From: Candidatus Acidiferrales bacterium
Lineage (GTDB): Bacteria; Acidobacteriota; Terriglobia; Acidiferrales; UBA7541
Assembly (NCBI GenBank): GCA_030037225.1
Contig: JASHRU010000171.1
Coordinates: forward strand, 1-38,202
Length of the DNA stretch: 38,202 nt
Reading direction: 5' to 3'
Position 1 is the first letter of the stretch; every line of letters starts with the position of its first letter. Below the pieces are notes generated by a model that was given only the letters and a program-made list of their open reading frames with translations, searched no databases and was not told the origin of the DNA. The translations under genes were made by a program, and so were the position numbers. Below, piece after piece: positions 17,220-26,236 of this stretch.

Positions 17220-19389
17220 AGCTATAGCGGGCGGAAGGCGCGCCTGTCAAGCGGCAGCGCGAACCAGAGGGCCGGTTTGCCGGATGGTTTTGCCTGCCCT
17301 GGCACTTATCGGATTGTGGCCGGCGATGCCGTGCCCCGCACAGTCCACCGCGTCGCAAAATCCATTCCCCGGCACCGCACTTTCGGCAGAACGCTATGTG
17401 ATCGACGTCACGCTCGATCCCGAGAAGTTCACGTTGAGCGCGCGCGTAGATGCCACTCTCCGCTGCGGCATCGATCTAGGCTCCCTCGAACTTTCTCTCA
17501 ACCCCCATCTGCGCCTTGCCGCAGTGCACGATTCCGAGGGGCATGCGCTGTCCTGGCAACGGAGCAACCGGGTCGGCTCGCCCAAGATTTCGATTGTATT
17601 GAAGAATCGCTGCCCTGCCGGGAAGACCATCCAACTGAGATTTGAATACGCGGGCACGCTCCATCCCGCACTGCCGTTCCAGCCGGCGCCGAACCATTAC
17701 TTTCTTCGCGATGACGATGTGTGGTACCCCCAGGCAGGCGCTTTTGATTTCACCGAAAACGACATAACGATGCGGGTTCCCGCGCAGTGCGAAACTCTGG
17801 CCAGCGGCAAGCTTCTGGGTGAGCACCGCGAAGGACCGCTGGCCGTCTATCACTGGGAGACATCGCGCGCCGTCAATGGGCGCGCCATCGCAGTGTTTGC
17901 CCGGCCCAAACACGCCCCGGTTATTCAGGAACTGCAAGCTATGCCGGCAGCAGACAGAGGCGGCGCGGCGCCACCGGCGCGCGTGGAAGAAGTTTGCAGC
18001 GACGAGGTGGCCTCGATTCCGAGCGCTGCTCCCTGCGGAGAATTGAGCCGGCGGGCCCTCCCCATCCTTCAGAAATTCACGGTGCTGCTAGGACCGCCGC
18101 CGGAGTCTTCGCTAACCATTTTGCCTCTGGACGATGCGGCCGAAGGGATCGCCGGTTACTCCGCCCCGGGAATGCTAGTGGTAAGCAATTCGGTCGCGCG
18201 GTTTGCTGCCGAGTCCGCAGGCGCCCCCAGCTTGCTGCCGCACGAAGTGGCCCATCAGTGGTTTCCGAACGGCGTAGCGCCGGCGAGCGCCGCGGACGGC
18301 TGGCTGGCGGAAAGTCTGGCCGAGTATCTTGCCTGGCGCTATTTGCTCGATGTGAACCCCGAGGCGGCGCGCGCAATGGTGGCGGAAGCCATGCGCGACG
18401 CTGTGGCCTACACTCCTGCCCGGCCGCTCTCGCTGGGCCTCGAATTGCTCGGCGGTCCTTGGAGTGCCGCACGCGCTAATCTCTATCAGCGCGGCATGCT
18501 CGTGTTTCGCACGCTCGAAACCACGATCGACCGCGAGCGTGTGGACCGCGCCCTGGCCGAGTTCTATAAACGCTACGAAGGGCGGAGCGCATCCATCGCG
18601 GATTTTCGCGCCGTGTGCGAGCAGATCACTGGGCGCGACCTCGGCTGGTTTTTCGATTATTTCATCCAGGGAACCGAGATTCCCACCATTGAGCTGCGCC
18701 GGCTGCCCTCGGAATCGCCCGGAATCGTTGCCGGTGAAATCTCCGTGAAAAACCTTCCTCCGGAGGGGTCGGTGCGCGTGGAGATGGCCATCCGCACGGC
18801 GCAAGGTGTCGTCGAGCACTCGGTGGCCACGCGGGGTGCAGTTACAACCTTCACGGTAAACGTCCCGGCTCCAGCGCTCGGAATCGCCCTCGACCCCGAC
18901 CAGCGCATCCTGCGGTGGACCGAAGCTGCCGAACGCTCCAAGGCGCAGGCGGCAATTCTGGCGGCGCTGCCCGACGCGCTCACGGCGGATGAATTGCCTT
19001 CCGCGATCGAGCTTTATCGACGGGCAATAGCGGTGGATCCTGAAGATGCCTCCAGCACCGCGCAGTCGCTTCACGAACGTCTGGGCGAGCTCGAAAGTGA
19101 TCACGGGGAAATGCAGGCCGCGCTGGCAGACCTGGAGGCGGCCATCAACGGCCATTCCCTGAGCCTCTTCGACACCTACCTGTGGCGCGCCAAGGCCTAC
19201 TATTTTCATGGCGAGGCGGAACTGCATGACGGGCGCTTCGAGGGAGCGATGGAGGACGCCCGGGCAGGCCTGAGCCTGCCGGATTTTGTGCTGTTGAACT
19301 CCGTCCCGGCGGGATTCGCTACGAGGAGCAAATCTCTGACGCTTGAGCAGGCCCTGGAATCGTTAAGAGATGCAGCCTCGCGCCACTAG
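17212..19389 (+). CDS. Exported M1-like zinc aminopeptidase with TPR tail
   Basis: This protein has 725 residues from ATG 17212, which has AGGA seven bases upstream, or 701 from ATG 17284, where a clean signal peptide starts (MVLPALALIGLWPAMPCPAQ). The gluzincin site is complete: HEVAH (344-348) and, after 18 residues, Glu367 in WLAESLAEYLA. An N-terminal beta domain (about 60-240) precedes it, as in leukotriene A4 hydrolase/aminopeptidase N. The usual GxMEN peptide-binding motif is not present as such; EGIAGYSAPGMLVV sits at that place. The C-terminus (about 580-725) has helical TPR-like repeats. It should be a periplasmic or surface metallopeptidase, but altered substrate recognition is likely. 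The longer start overlaps the divergent hypothetical gene. Confidence 0.86.
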   Translation: MPTAIAGGRRACQAAARTRGPVCRMVLPALALIGLWPAMPCPAQSTASQNPFPGTALSAERYVIDVTLDPEKFTLSARVDATLRCGIDLGSLELSLNPHLRLAAVHDSEGHALSWQRSNRVGSPKISIVLKNRCPAGKTIQLRFEYAGTLHPALPFQPAPNHYFLRDDDVWYPQAGAFDFTENDITMRVPAQCETLASGKLLGEHREGPLAVYHWETSRAVNGRAIAVFARPKHAPVIQELQAMPAADRGGAAPPARVEEVCSDEVASIPSAAPCGELSRRALPILQKFTVLLGPPPESSLTILPLDDAAEGIAGYSAPGMLVVSNSVARFAAESAGAPSLLPHEVAHQWFPNGVAPASAADGWLAESLAEYLAWRYLLDVNPEAARAMVAEAMRDAVAYTPARPLSLGLELLGGPWSAARANLYQRGMLVFRTLETTIDRERVDRALAEFYKRYEGRSASIADFRAVCEQITGRDLGWFFDYFIQGTEIPTIELRRLPSESPGIVAGEISVKNLPPEGSVRVEMAIRTAQGVVEHSVATRGAVTTFTVNVPAPALGIALDPDQRILRWTEAAERSKAQAAILAALPDALTADELPSAIELYRRAIAVDPEDASSTAQSLHERLGELESDHGEMQAALADLEAAINGHSLSLFDTYLWRAKAYYFHGEAELHDGRFEGAMEDARAGLSLPDFVLLNSVPAGFATRSKSLTLEQALESLRDAASRH

Positions 19390-19454
19390 CAAGTCGGGAA
19401 CGGAGGGAAGGCTGCTATTTCTGGCCCGTCCCCCGCAAAGCTCCTCGATGCACC

Positions 19455-20864
19455 CTATGGAGCTGGAGCAGCGGCCACGGTAATCAGTTCCAGAGTCCCC
19501 GCCTGGCGGTCGCGAACGTAAATGTTGGCAAAATTCCGCGTGCCCTGCGGATAAACAACCGAGTGAAACGCAACAAAACGCCCGTCGGCGGAGAGCGACG
19601 GATTGCCGGAAGAAAATTCCGCCGCCCCCGCCCCCGTGGGGAACTCTGAAATCCGTTCCGTGGCGTTGGCGCCCATTGCGCGAAGATAAATCTCGGAGGT
19701 AATCCGGAACCTGGTTGAATTTCCGACAGGCACTAAGTTGCCCGCGGTCGAGGCGAAGACCACGAACCCGCCGTCGGCCGCAATAAAAGGCGTAAACGTG
19801 CGGTGATTCGCGCGCTGGCCCGAGTTCGAAAGGGAAACGGTTCGCGTCACGCCGGTCTGCCGGTCGCGCACGTAGATGTCCGCCTTGCGCACGGTGGGCA
19901 CGGTGCGGGTGGAGGGAAGCTCGCCGCCACGCGAGGCGCGCAGCAGGTCGGGCGCACGTCCTTCTTCTCCTTTGATCAGATTCACGGCCGAGGAAAGAAA
20001 AGCCACGTATCTGCCCTCGGCGGAAATGGTCGCATTTGCCGAGCTGTGGTCTCCGGGCATGTCCGCGGCGGAAATGGAAATCATTTCCGTGGTGCCGCCA
20101 GGGAGGTCGCGCAAAAAGATGTTCTGGTTTTCGCCATTGTAAAGGTCTTTATGCGCCGTAAGATTCAAGGCCGCGGACTGAAAGGTCACAAAGCGGCCAT
20201 CTGCGGAAATCGATGGATAATGGCAGTTCTTGCCGGCGGGCGCTCCCGCCGACGACACGGAGACGAGCCTGGTCGTGTGCTCCTGCCGGTCGCGCACGTA
20301 AATCTTCCAGCGCACCACGGTATCGCCCGCCACCAGATTGGTCGAGTCGGACTGGAAAACGACGTAGCGCCCGTCGGCGGAGATGGACTCCGGTGAAGGA
20401 GTCTCGGAACGGTGGTTTCCCGGCTCGCCGGCGGAAGATACGGAAATCATTTCCGTTGTGTGCGCTGTGCGGTCCCGCACGAACACCTGCCATTGATGGT
20501 TAGTCCCGCCAGGAACCAGATTGTCTGAGAACGAACTGAAGGCCACGAAGCGGCCGTCCGCCGAGATCGAAGGCTGCGTGGAATCGGCGTTGCCCTGAAC
20601 TCCGGCGGAGGAGGCGGAGATGAGTTCGGTGGTGCGTGACTGCCGGTCGCGAACGAAAACGTCCCAGCTATTATTCCTGTCACCCGCAATCAGATTGGAG
20701 GCCGCGGATTGAAAAGCGACGTAGCGTCCGTCGGCGGAAAGCACCGCGTTGAGCGATTCATTGTTACCGCCGCCGGCCTCGGGCGAGCCGCCCGGATTCG
20801 TCGCCGCCACAGCGGCTAAACCGCTGAGCAGCACGATCAGCACCCATCTGCACGGCTTCGTCAT
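19455..20864 (-). CDS. Secreted seven-repeat TolB/PD40-like beta-propeller protein
   Basis: This 469-residue protein has a signal peptide (MTKPCRWVLIVLLSGLAAVA) and then seven repeats of about 50-65 residues. Each repeat starts with a variant of SADGRYVAFQS and carries an IYVRDRQ strand and a hydroxyl-rich TTELIS strand. Seven blades make one closed propeller of the TolB/WD40-like class. No catalytic residues stand out, so it is probably a binding or scaffold protein outside the cell. Its start at 20864 lies 28 bases after the haloperoxidase stop on the same strand, so the two probably form an operon. The open frame extends upstream to 21029 but has non-protein-like composition there. Confidence 0.88.
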   Translation of the reverse strand: MTKPCRWVLIVLLSGLAAVAATNPGGSPEAGGGNNESLNAVLSADGRYVAFQSAASNLIAGDRNNSWDVFVRDRQSRTTELISASSAGVQGNADSTQPSISADGRFVAFSSFSDNLVPGGTNHQWQVFVRDRTAHTTEMISVSSAGEPGNHRSETPSPESISADGRYVVFQSDSTNLVAGDTVVRWKIYVRDRQEHTTRLVSVSSAGAPAGKNCHYPSISADGRFVTFQSAALNLTAHKDLYNGENQNIFLRDLPGGTTEMISISAADMPGDHSSANATISAEGRYVAFLSSAVNLIKGEEGRAPDLLRASRGGELPSTRTVPTVRKADIYVRDRQTGVTRTVSLSNSGQRANHRTFTPFIAADGGFVVFASTAGNLVPVGNSTRFRITSEIYLRAMGANATERISEFPTGAGAAEFSSGNPSLSADGRFVAFHSVVYPQGTRNFANIYVRDRQAGTLELITVAAAPAP

Positions 20865-20892
20865 TTGATCCGTCGCAGCGCGGCACCGCCGC

Positions 20893-22704
20893 TTAGTTGG
20901 TGCCGTTCGGATTCGCACCGACGATAATCTGCGTTCCGTCAAATTTTGTGAGCTGGTAGCCCTGGAAGGGTTCATGCGCCGCGAGCTCCTGGTCCTCGAG
21001 GATTCCGATGGCCACTGACTCCCCCACAAAGAACGACTGGAAGTTATCGGACCGCCAGTGGATCCCGGCGTGTGTTCGCGCGTAGGCGATGTTGACCGCC
21101 AGTTTGTTCAGCTCGCCTCCCACAGTCAGTTGGTCGGCTCCGGGACCGGTGTAGGGCACCAGCGAAGTCCCATCCGCGCTCGGCGCCATCGGGTTTGGGA
21201 TCACGTAGCTCGCGTTCAGGAGCGCCTTCAGGATGGTCACGCACGCGCCCGCCACCGTTGCGTGTCCGGCCCCGTAGGAGGGATGTGTCGGGCAGGCTTC
21301 CGGAAACGCCTGGGGCAGCAGGTGCGTTCCGTACTTGCTGACTGTCGCTGCCAACCCCGCCGACTTCAGTACGTCGGGGTGAATTGGATAAGTCGCCTTC
21401 CCCTCCGCCATCACTTCAATACGCCCGCCGAATGCTTCCGGCCGCAGCCGCCGGTGGACCGCCCATTTCTGGTACCACTGCGCCTTCACCGCGCGGTTCG
21501 CCACCTCCCACATCAACGAAAGCGCGTAGGGCGGCCCGAACGTCCCGAGCCCTTCCTGCGTCACGCTTGGACTTGCGCCGAAATACGGATTCGTCGGATC
21601 GAACCCAACTCCCAGGCCCCCGAATCCAGGATTCATTCCAAACGTCGGGACCGGATTCGGCGGCACCATCGCAATAATCAGCGCATTGAAATAGGCCTGC
21701 GCCAGCGCATCGATCTCCACAAACGACGCGACGTCGCGACCCGAATGCGCGAACCGCAATGTCGGGTCAAACGTTCCCACGGGCTGCCCGCACCCTTTCT
21801 GAATATCCAGCCAGTCGTCGAAATTCGTGGCGTAATCAACGCCGGGCGTCCGGCTGCGAAGCGCCTGGCTGAATCCCTGCGCGCCGTAGGGAACGTCCAG
21901 GAGCAAAAACTGGGAAATGTAGGGCCCGACCAGCGCCCCAGGGAGGTTTTCGCGGAACAACGTTTGCGGCGTCACCTGCCCGCCCTGTTTGGGGCCGCGG
22001 AAATCGGACAGTGCGGAGAGATCCGCGCACGCCGCCAGCGCTAGAGAATTTGTGCTGTACTGATCGAACGGCACATCGCGGAGCAGCGCCATCCAGTAGA
22101 GCTCCACCATCTCGCCCGCCGTCTCTGCGCTCGAAAACGATGGCGCCGCCGGCATCATGACGTCCGAAGAGTCCGGCCCTTCGGTGTCGTAGGAAAGCCC
22201 CGCCTGCGGGTCCACAAAACGGCGCTGGTTCGAGGAATCTGAACATCCCAGCGGGATGGCCTCGAAATCCGACTGTTTGCCCGACTGCATCGCGGTGAGC
22301 AGTTGTTCGTAAGCCGAGGGCACCACTTCCCCGATGCTGGTGTGCGGCATGCCCTTTGAGAAACTGCCGATGAAGCGGGGAAGCGAAGTTTCGTCTCCGT
22401 TCGTCGGGTGCGAGACGAACGGACGCGAAATCTCGTCGTCCACCACGTGCTGCCGCACGTTGATCGCCGTTATCCGCCGATGGGCGTCTCCCGATATTCC
22501 TGTACCGCCAGTGCCGGGTCCCTGCCGCGCCTCGGCCACCGGCCCAGAAAGCGCCCCCAAGACTCCGGCCGCCAGTGGCGCCGCAGCGGACATCGTGCCC
22601 GCACCAACCAAGAACTTGCGCCGCGCGGGAGACAGTGGTCGACCCGCGTCGCCGTCGTTCACAACTGATTGCGAGTCTGATTTCTTTCCGCGCGTTGACT
22701 TCAC
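20893..22704 (-). CDS. Vanadium-dependent haloperoxidase, Tat-exported
   Basis: This 603-residue protein starts at GTG 22704 behind AGGAG; the longer frame to 22788 lacks such a site. A twin-arginine signal (SPARRKFLVGAG, about 26-37, with a hydrophobic core) directs folded export. The vanadate-binding set is recognisable: KWAVHRRLRPEAFGG with Lys413 and Arg421, HPSYGAGHATVAGA with His481, and ARTHAGIHWRSD with Arg543 and His549. The K-x7-R spacing and the RPEAFGG tail are like algal bromoperoxidases. The position usually occupied by Ser in the PSGH motif is Ala here (GAGH). The enzyme should oxidise halide with hydrogen peroxide outside the cytoplasm, producing hypohalous acid. Halide preference cannot be read from sequence. 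Confidence 0.92.
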   Translation of the reverse strand: MKSTRGKKSDSQSVVNDGDAGRPLSPARRKFLVGAGTMSAAAPLAAGVLGALSGPVAEARQGPGTGGTGISGDAHRRITAINVRQHVVDDEISRPFVSHPTNGDETSLPRFIGSFSKGMPHTSIGEVVPSAYEQLLTAMQSGKQSDFEAIPLGCSDSSNQRRFVDPQAGLSYDTEGPDSSDVMMPAAPSFSSAETAGEMVELYWMALLRDVPFDQYSTNSLALAACADLSALSDFRGPKQGGQVTPQTLFRENLPGALVGPYISQFLLLDVPYGAQGFSQALRSRTPGVDYATNFDDWLDIQKGCGQPVGTFDPTLRFAHSGRDVASFVEIDALAQAYFNALIIAMVPPNPVPTFGMNPGFGGLGVGFDPTNPYFGASPSVTQEGLGTFGPPYALSLMWEVANRAVKAQWYQKWAVHRRLRPEAFGGRIEVMAEGKATYPIHPDVLKSAGLAATVSKYGTHLLPQAFPEACPTHPSYGAGHATVAGACVTILKALLNASYVIPNPMAPSADGTSLVPYTGPGADQLTVGGELNKLAVNIAYARTHAGIHWRSDNFQSFFVGESVAIGILEDQELAAHEPFQGYQLTKFDGTQIIVGANPNGTN

Positions 22705-22980
22705 GTGGGCTTCTCCTGTTCCGCGTACCTGGGCGGGCGCAGCACCATCATTTTCAAGAGTTATTGCTGCCCCATCACGAACGCACAATAGCTCTTTGAA
22801 CGACCCGGGGAAGGGCTGGCGATACGGGCAATTTTAGTAGCACGCGGAGGAGAAAGGGGTCAAGGAACAAGTGGCGGGAAAGAAGGCCCTGGAATCGATT
22901 TCCACTACAACGGTCGGGCAGACCCCGCCTGCGGACGCACCACGCACGGCGTGTCCGGAGGTGCGGGGGTGGGTCGCCGG

Positions 22981-23592
22981 CTAGTTCTTCGGGAAGTTCG
23001 GGTCCGCTTCGACCTCTTTGATCTGCTTTGTGTGCCGGTCGCTGTGCGCGGCAATGAACAGAATCCACTCGTATGCGTCCAGTTTCTGCCCCATGGGAGG
23101 ACTGTCCACGGCGTGCTCACGGAGGTCGGGAGTATCCTTCAGCAGCGCCTCCGTCTTCGCCCGGGATTCGAGGAAGTGCTTTCGGGTGTCCTCCGGCGAA
23201 CCGAACTTGTTTTTCGGCTGCAACGGCTCGGGCGCCTGAAATTTGTGGCTGCGGTCGGGAACCATGGCCAGCACCATGGCGTCGATCTTGGCAACGTCAC
23301 GATCGGGGGCTGCGGGCGCCTTCAGAACCTGCTCCTCGACAAAGCCGCGCAGGTAATCCTCCGCCAGCGTGATGTGCTCCATCACCTGGGCCACCGACCA
23401 GCGGTCCGGGGCAGGTTTGAAGTTCCACTGCGCCTCGGAGAGCCCCTTCGTGGCCTCCTCGATGTTTTTCTTGGTGGATTCGAGATATTTGTGGGCGCTC
23501 TGGTAATCCGCTTTCGAGAGCGTGGGCGCAGTTGACGCTACGCCGGCCAGCACAAGAAGACACAGAACAACTAGCGCGTACGGTTTTCTCAC
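22981..23592 (-). CDS. Exported DinB-family protein
   Basis: This 203-residue protein has a signal peptide (about 1-22, KPYALVVLCLLVLAGVAST) and one DinB four-helix bundle. The three metal-ligand histidines are present: His73 in VMEHITLAEDYL, and His183 and His187 in AHSDRHTKQI. DinB/YfiT-type proteins bind a divalent metal, and some are thiol transferases using bacillithiol or mycothiol. An exported member is less usual and probably has a different role. It starts at GTG 23592 with a GGGAGAGA-type site. The next gene downstream on this strand, the haloperoxidase, begins 276 bases away. The helicase gene is divergent across a 150-base promoter region. Confidence 0.88.
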   Translation of the reverse strand: MRKPYALVVLCLLVLAGVASTAPTLSKADYQSAHKYLESTKKNIEEATKGLSEAQWNFKPAPDRWSVAQVMEHITLAEDYLRGFVEEQVLKAPAAPDRDVAKIDAMVLAMVPDRSHKFQAPEPLQPKNKFGSPEDTRKHFLESRAKTEALLKDTPDLREHAVDSPPMGQKLDAYEWILFIAAHSDRHTKQIKEVEADPNFPKN

Positions 23593-23740
23593 GATTCTCT
23601 CCCTCTCCCGGGACGTGCGGTGATTGTGGGCGCGTCCTTCTAAGATATAGATGCACGCTCAGCCGATGTGTCGCCAAATTCTCCTTGCTCCCTCCCAGGC
23701 GCGGTGCTAGTCTTAGCGAATAAAAAGCGAAGGAGAGATC

Positions 23741-26224
23741 ATGCCTCAGTCGCTCGTGCTGCGCCCATCCAGTTCCATCGAACCCGTTCGCGCGGCTTTA
23801 GAGGGTCTCGCCGCGCGCGATCGTTCTGGAGATCCCGAGGGTTCGGGGCTCACCACCCTCCAGCACATTCCCGCGCGCCCGGCAGAATACGCGCCGATGC
23901 CCGATTGGGTCCGCCCCGAACTCGCCGCTGCCTACGCGGCAAAGGGCGTCAGCCAGCTCTATTCGCACCAAGCGGAAGCGGCGGAAACCGTTTATGCCGG
24001 ACGAAACACTGTCGTCGTCACTCCTACCGCTTCCGGCAAGACGCTCTGCTACAACCTGCCCATTCTGAACTCGATTCTGGAAGACTCCGACACGCGCGCC
24101 CTGTATCTCTTCCCTACAAAAGCCCTGGCCCAGGACCAACTGGCCGAACTCTACGATGTGGCCCGGCGGCTGGAATCTCCCGCCGGGGGCCAGCCCTTCG
24201 GCGTATTCACCTACGACGGCGACACGCCGGCCGACGCGCGCCGCGCCATCCGCGAACGCGGCCACATCGTACTCACCAATCCCGACATGCTCCACACCGG
24301 CATCCTGCCGCACCACACGAAATGGACGCGCCTGTTCGAGAATCTCCGTTACATCGTAATCGACGAGCTGCACACCTGCCGCGGAGTCTTCGGCAGCCAT
24401 CTGGGCAACGTGCTGCGGCGGCTGCGGCGCATCGCGCGGTTCTATGGCTCGGACCCCGTGTTCGTCTGCTGCTCCGCCACGATCGCGAACCCCGGCTCGC
24501 TTGCCGAACAGCTCCTGGGAGCGCCCGTGGCCGTTGTGGACCGCAACGGGGCTCCCGCCGCCGAGAAATATTTCGCCTTTTGGAATCCGCCCGTAGTCAA
24601 CCGCTTTCTCGGCATCCGCCGCAGCTACATCAACGAATCCTGCCGCGTGGCCCGGGAATTCCTCGGCCGGGGCTTGCAGACCATCGTTTTCGCCAACAGC
24701 CGCCTGCACACGGAATTGCTTCTCACCTACTTGCAAAACGACCAGCGGCCCGCTCCCGGCCAACCCGAACCGGTCCGCGGCTATCGCGGCGGTTACCTGC
24801 CCGGCGAGCGCCGCGAAATCGAACGCGGCCTTCGCGACGGCGCCATCCGCGGTGTGGTGGCCACGAACGCCCTGGAACTGGGCATCGACATCGGGTCGCT
24901 CGATGCCGCGGTTCTGGCCGGATATCCCGGAACCATCGCCGGCACCTGGCAGCGCTCGGGCCGGGCCGGCCGCCGGACGGGCGCGAGTTGCGCTGTGCTG
25001 GTGGCGAGCTCCTCGCCGCTCGACCAGTTCATTGTGCGCCATCCCGATTACTTCTTCTCCAGCCCGCCCGAGCACGCTTTTATTCAGCCTGATAACCTCG
25101 AAATTCTTCTCAACCACCTAAAATGCGCCGCCTTCGAGCTGCCCATCGATCCCAACGAGACTTTTGGCGCCGTGAATTTGGCCGAGATCTGCGAGCATCT
25201 CGAACGCTCCGGCTATCTCCACCGCAGCGGTGGCTGCTGGCACTGGACGCAGGAAGCCTATCCCGCCGACACGGTCAGCCTCCGCTCCGTCACCTCAGAC
25301 AATTTCGTGATTGTGAATACCGCCGGGGGCGAGGACGCGGAACCCGAAATCATCGGGGAGGTGGATTTTCCCAGCGCGCTCGCCACCGTGCACCCGAAGG
25401 CAATCTATCTGCACCAGGGCGAGCAATACCACGTGGACCGCCTGGATTTCGACCAGCGCAAAGCTTACGTCCGCCCCGTCAACGCCGACTACTACACCGA
25501 CGCCGTCCGCTACACGCAGGTGCGCGTGCTCGATCCCGCCGAAGAAGAGCGCGTCGCCGGCCCCGCATGGCGCGCCCATGGTGACGTCCTGGTCCGCTCC
25601 CAGGTAGTCGGCTTCAAGAAAATCAAATTCTGGACCAACGAAAACGTGGGTGCCGGCCAGCTCGAGCTGCCCGAAAACGAGATGCACACGACTTCCTTCT
25701 GGATCACGCTGGAACGCACGCTCGTCGAATCACTGGGGTTCTCCGTCTCCGAGCGGCAGAACGGGATGCTCGGCCTCCTCCACGCGCTCGAATCCATGGC
25801 CGCTCTTCTGCTCATGTGCGACCGCCGCGACCTGGGCTGCGCGATCGGCGAGCGCCCGCCGAAGCCGGGCAGGCGTGCAGCAGTCGTCACGACGGAGCAA
25901 GCGGAAGATGCAGGGACACGATCCGTCCCGAAGCTTCGGGACGGGATGCCCCTACCCTCGCTGCCCGATAACTCCGAAGCCGGGTCTCCTGATTCCCGCG
26001 AATTCTTCGAACCCAACTTGTACCTGTACGACGCTTACCCGGGCGGCATCGGCTTCTCTCAACCGCTCTTTGATCTCCACGCCTCTCTGCTTGCGCGTGC
26101 GCACGAACTGGTGTCCTCCTGTCCTTGTGAGCAGGGTTGTCCCTCCTGTGTCGGCCCGTCTCCTGAAACCGGATTGCGCACGAAACAAGTGGCGCTCGCG
26201 ATTCTCGATCGCCTTTGCGGCTAG
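23741..26224 (+). CDS. mrfA: DEAD/DEAH helicase MrfA (YprA) with DUF1998 domain
   Basis: This 827-residue superfamily 2 helicase has TPTASGKT (94-101), DELH (208-211), a CCSAT motif III, TNALELGIDIG (motif V) and QRSGRAGRR (motif VI). The C-terminal DUF1998/MZB domain has the four-cysteine cluster C794, C796, C800 and C803 (CPCEQGCPSC). This set and the adjacent RNase H-fold exonuclease match MrfA of Bacillus subtilis, which acts with MrfB to excise mitomycin C adducts independently of UvrABC. A strong ribosome binding site (AAGGAGAGATC) precedes ATG 23741. The insert at about 712-748 contains a perfect 20-base palindrome (25924-25943), apparently an in-frame repeat insertion. The mitomycin role is inferred from the family. 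Confidence 0.9.
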   Translation: MPQSLVLRPSSSIEPVRAALEGLAARDRSGDPEGSGLTTLQHIPARPAEYAPMPDWVRPELAAAYAAKGVSQLYSHQAEAAETVYAGRNTVVVTPTASGKTLCYNLPILNSILEDSDTRALYLFPTKALAQDQLAELYDVARRLESPAGGQPFGVFTYDGDTPADARRAIRERGHIVLTNPDMLHTGILPHHTKWTRLFENLRYIVIDELHTCRGVFGSHLGNVLRRLRRIARFYGSDPVFVCCSATIANPGSLAEQLLGAPVAVVDRNGAPAAEKYFAFWNPPVVNRFLGIRRSYINESCRVAREFLGRGLQTIVFANSRLHTELLLTYLQNDQRPAPGQPEPVRGYRGGYLPGERREIERGLRDGAIRGVVATNALELGIDIGSLDAAVLAGYPGTIAGTWQRSGRAGRRTGASCAVLVASSSPLDQFIVRHPDYFFSSPPEHAFIQPDNLEILLNHLKCAAFELPIDPNETFGAVNLAEICEHLERSGYLHRSGGCWHWTQEAYPADTVSLRSVTSDNFVIVNTAGGEDAEPEIIGEVDFPSALATVHPKAIYLHQGEQYHVDRLDFDQRKAYVRPVNADYYTDAVRYTQVRVLDPAEEERVAGPAWRAHGDVLVRSQVVGFKKIKFWTNENVGAGQLELPENEMHTTSFWITLERTLVESLGFSVSERQNGMLGLLHALESMAALLLMCDRRDLGCAIGERPPKPGRRAAVVTTEQAEDAGTRSVPKLRDGMPLPSLPDNSEAGSPDSREFFEPNLYLYDAYPGGIGFSQPLFDLHASLLARAHELVSSCPCEQGCPSCVGPSPETGLRTKQVALAILDRLCG
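25924..25943. repeat. Perfect 20-base palindrome inside mrfA
   Basis: The sequence CGTCCCGAAGCTTCGGGACG is its own reverse complement. It lies in frame inside the helicase gene, coding for SVPKLRDG in a low-complexity insert not expected in the DUF1998 domain. Its arms match the stem at 732-753 in the intergenic hairpin cluster, which points to a mobile or copied REP-like element that entered coding DNA without breaking the frame. Confidence 0.65.
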
Positions 26225-26236
26225 CGGCGCTGGAAA

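Noticed and set aside
21058-22044. 328-codon plus-strand frame opposite the haloperoxidase
   Set aside because: Arg/His-rich artefact of the haloperoxidase gene, which has all catalytic motifs.
23668-25092. 474-codon plus-strand frame and a 439-codon minus-strand frame (23798-25117)
   Set aside because: Both overlie the mrfA helicase in other frames and have Arg/Pro- or Gly/Val-rich composition with no motif; they result from high GC in the third codon position.
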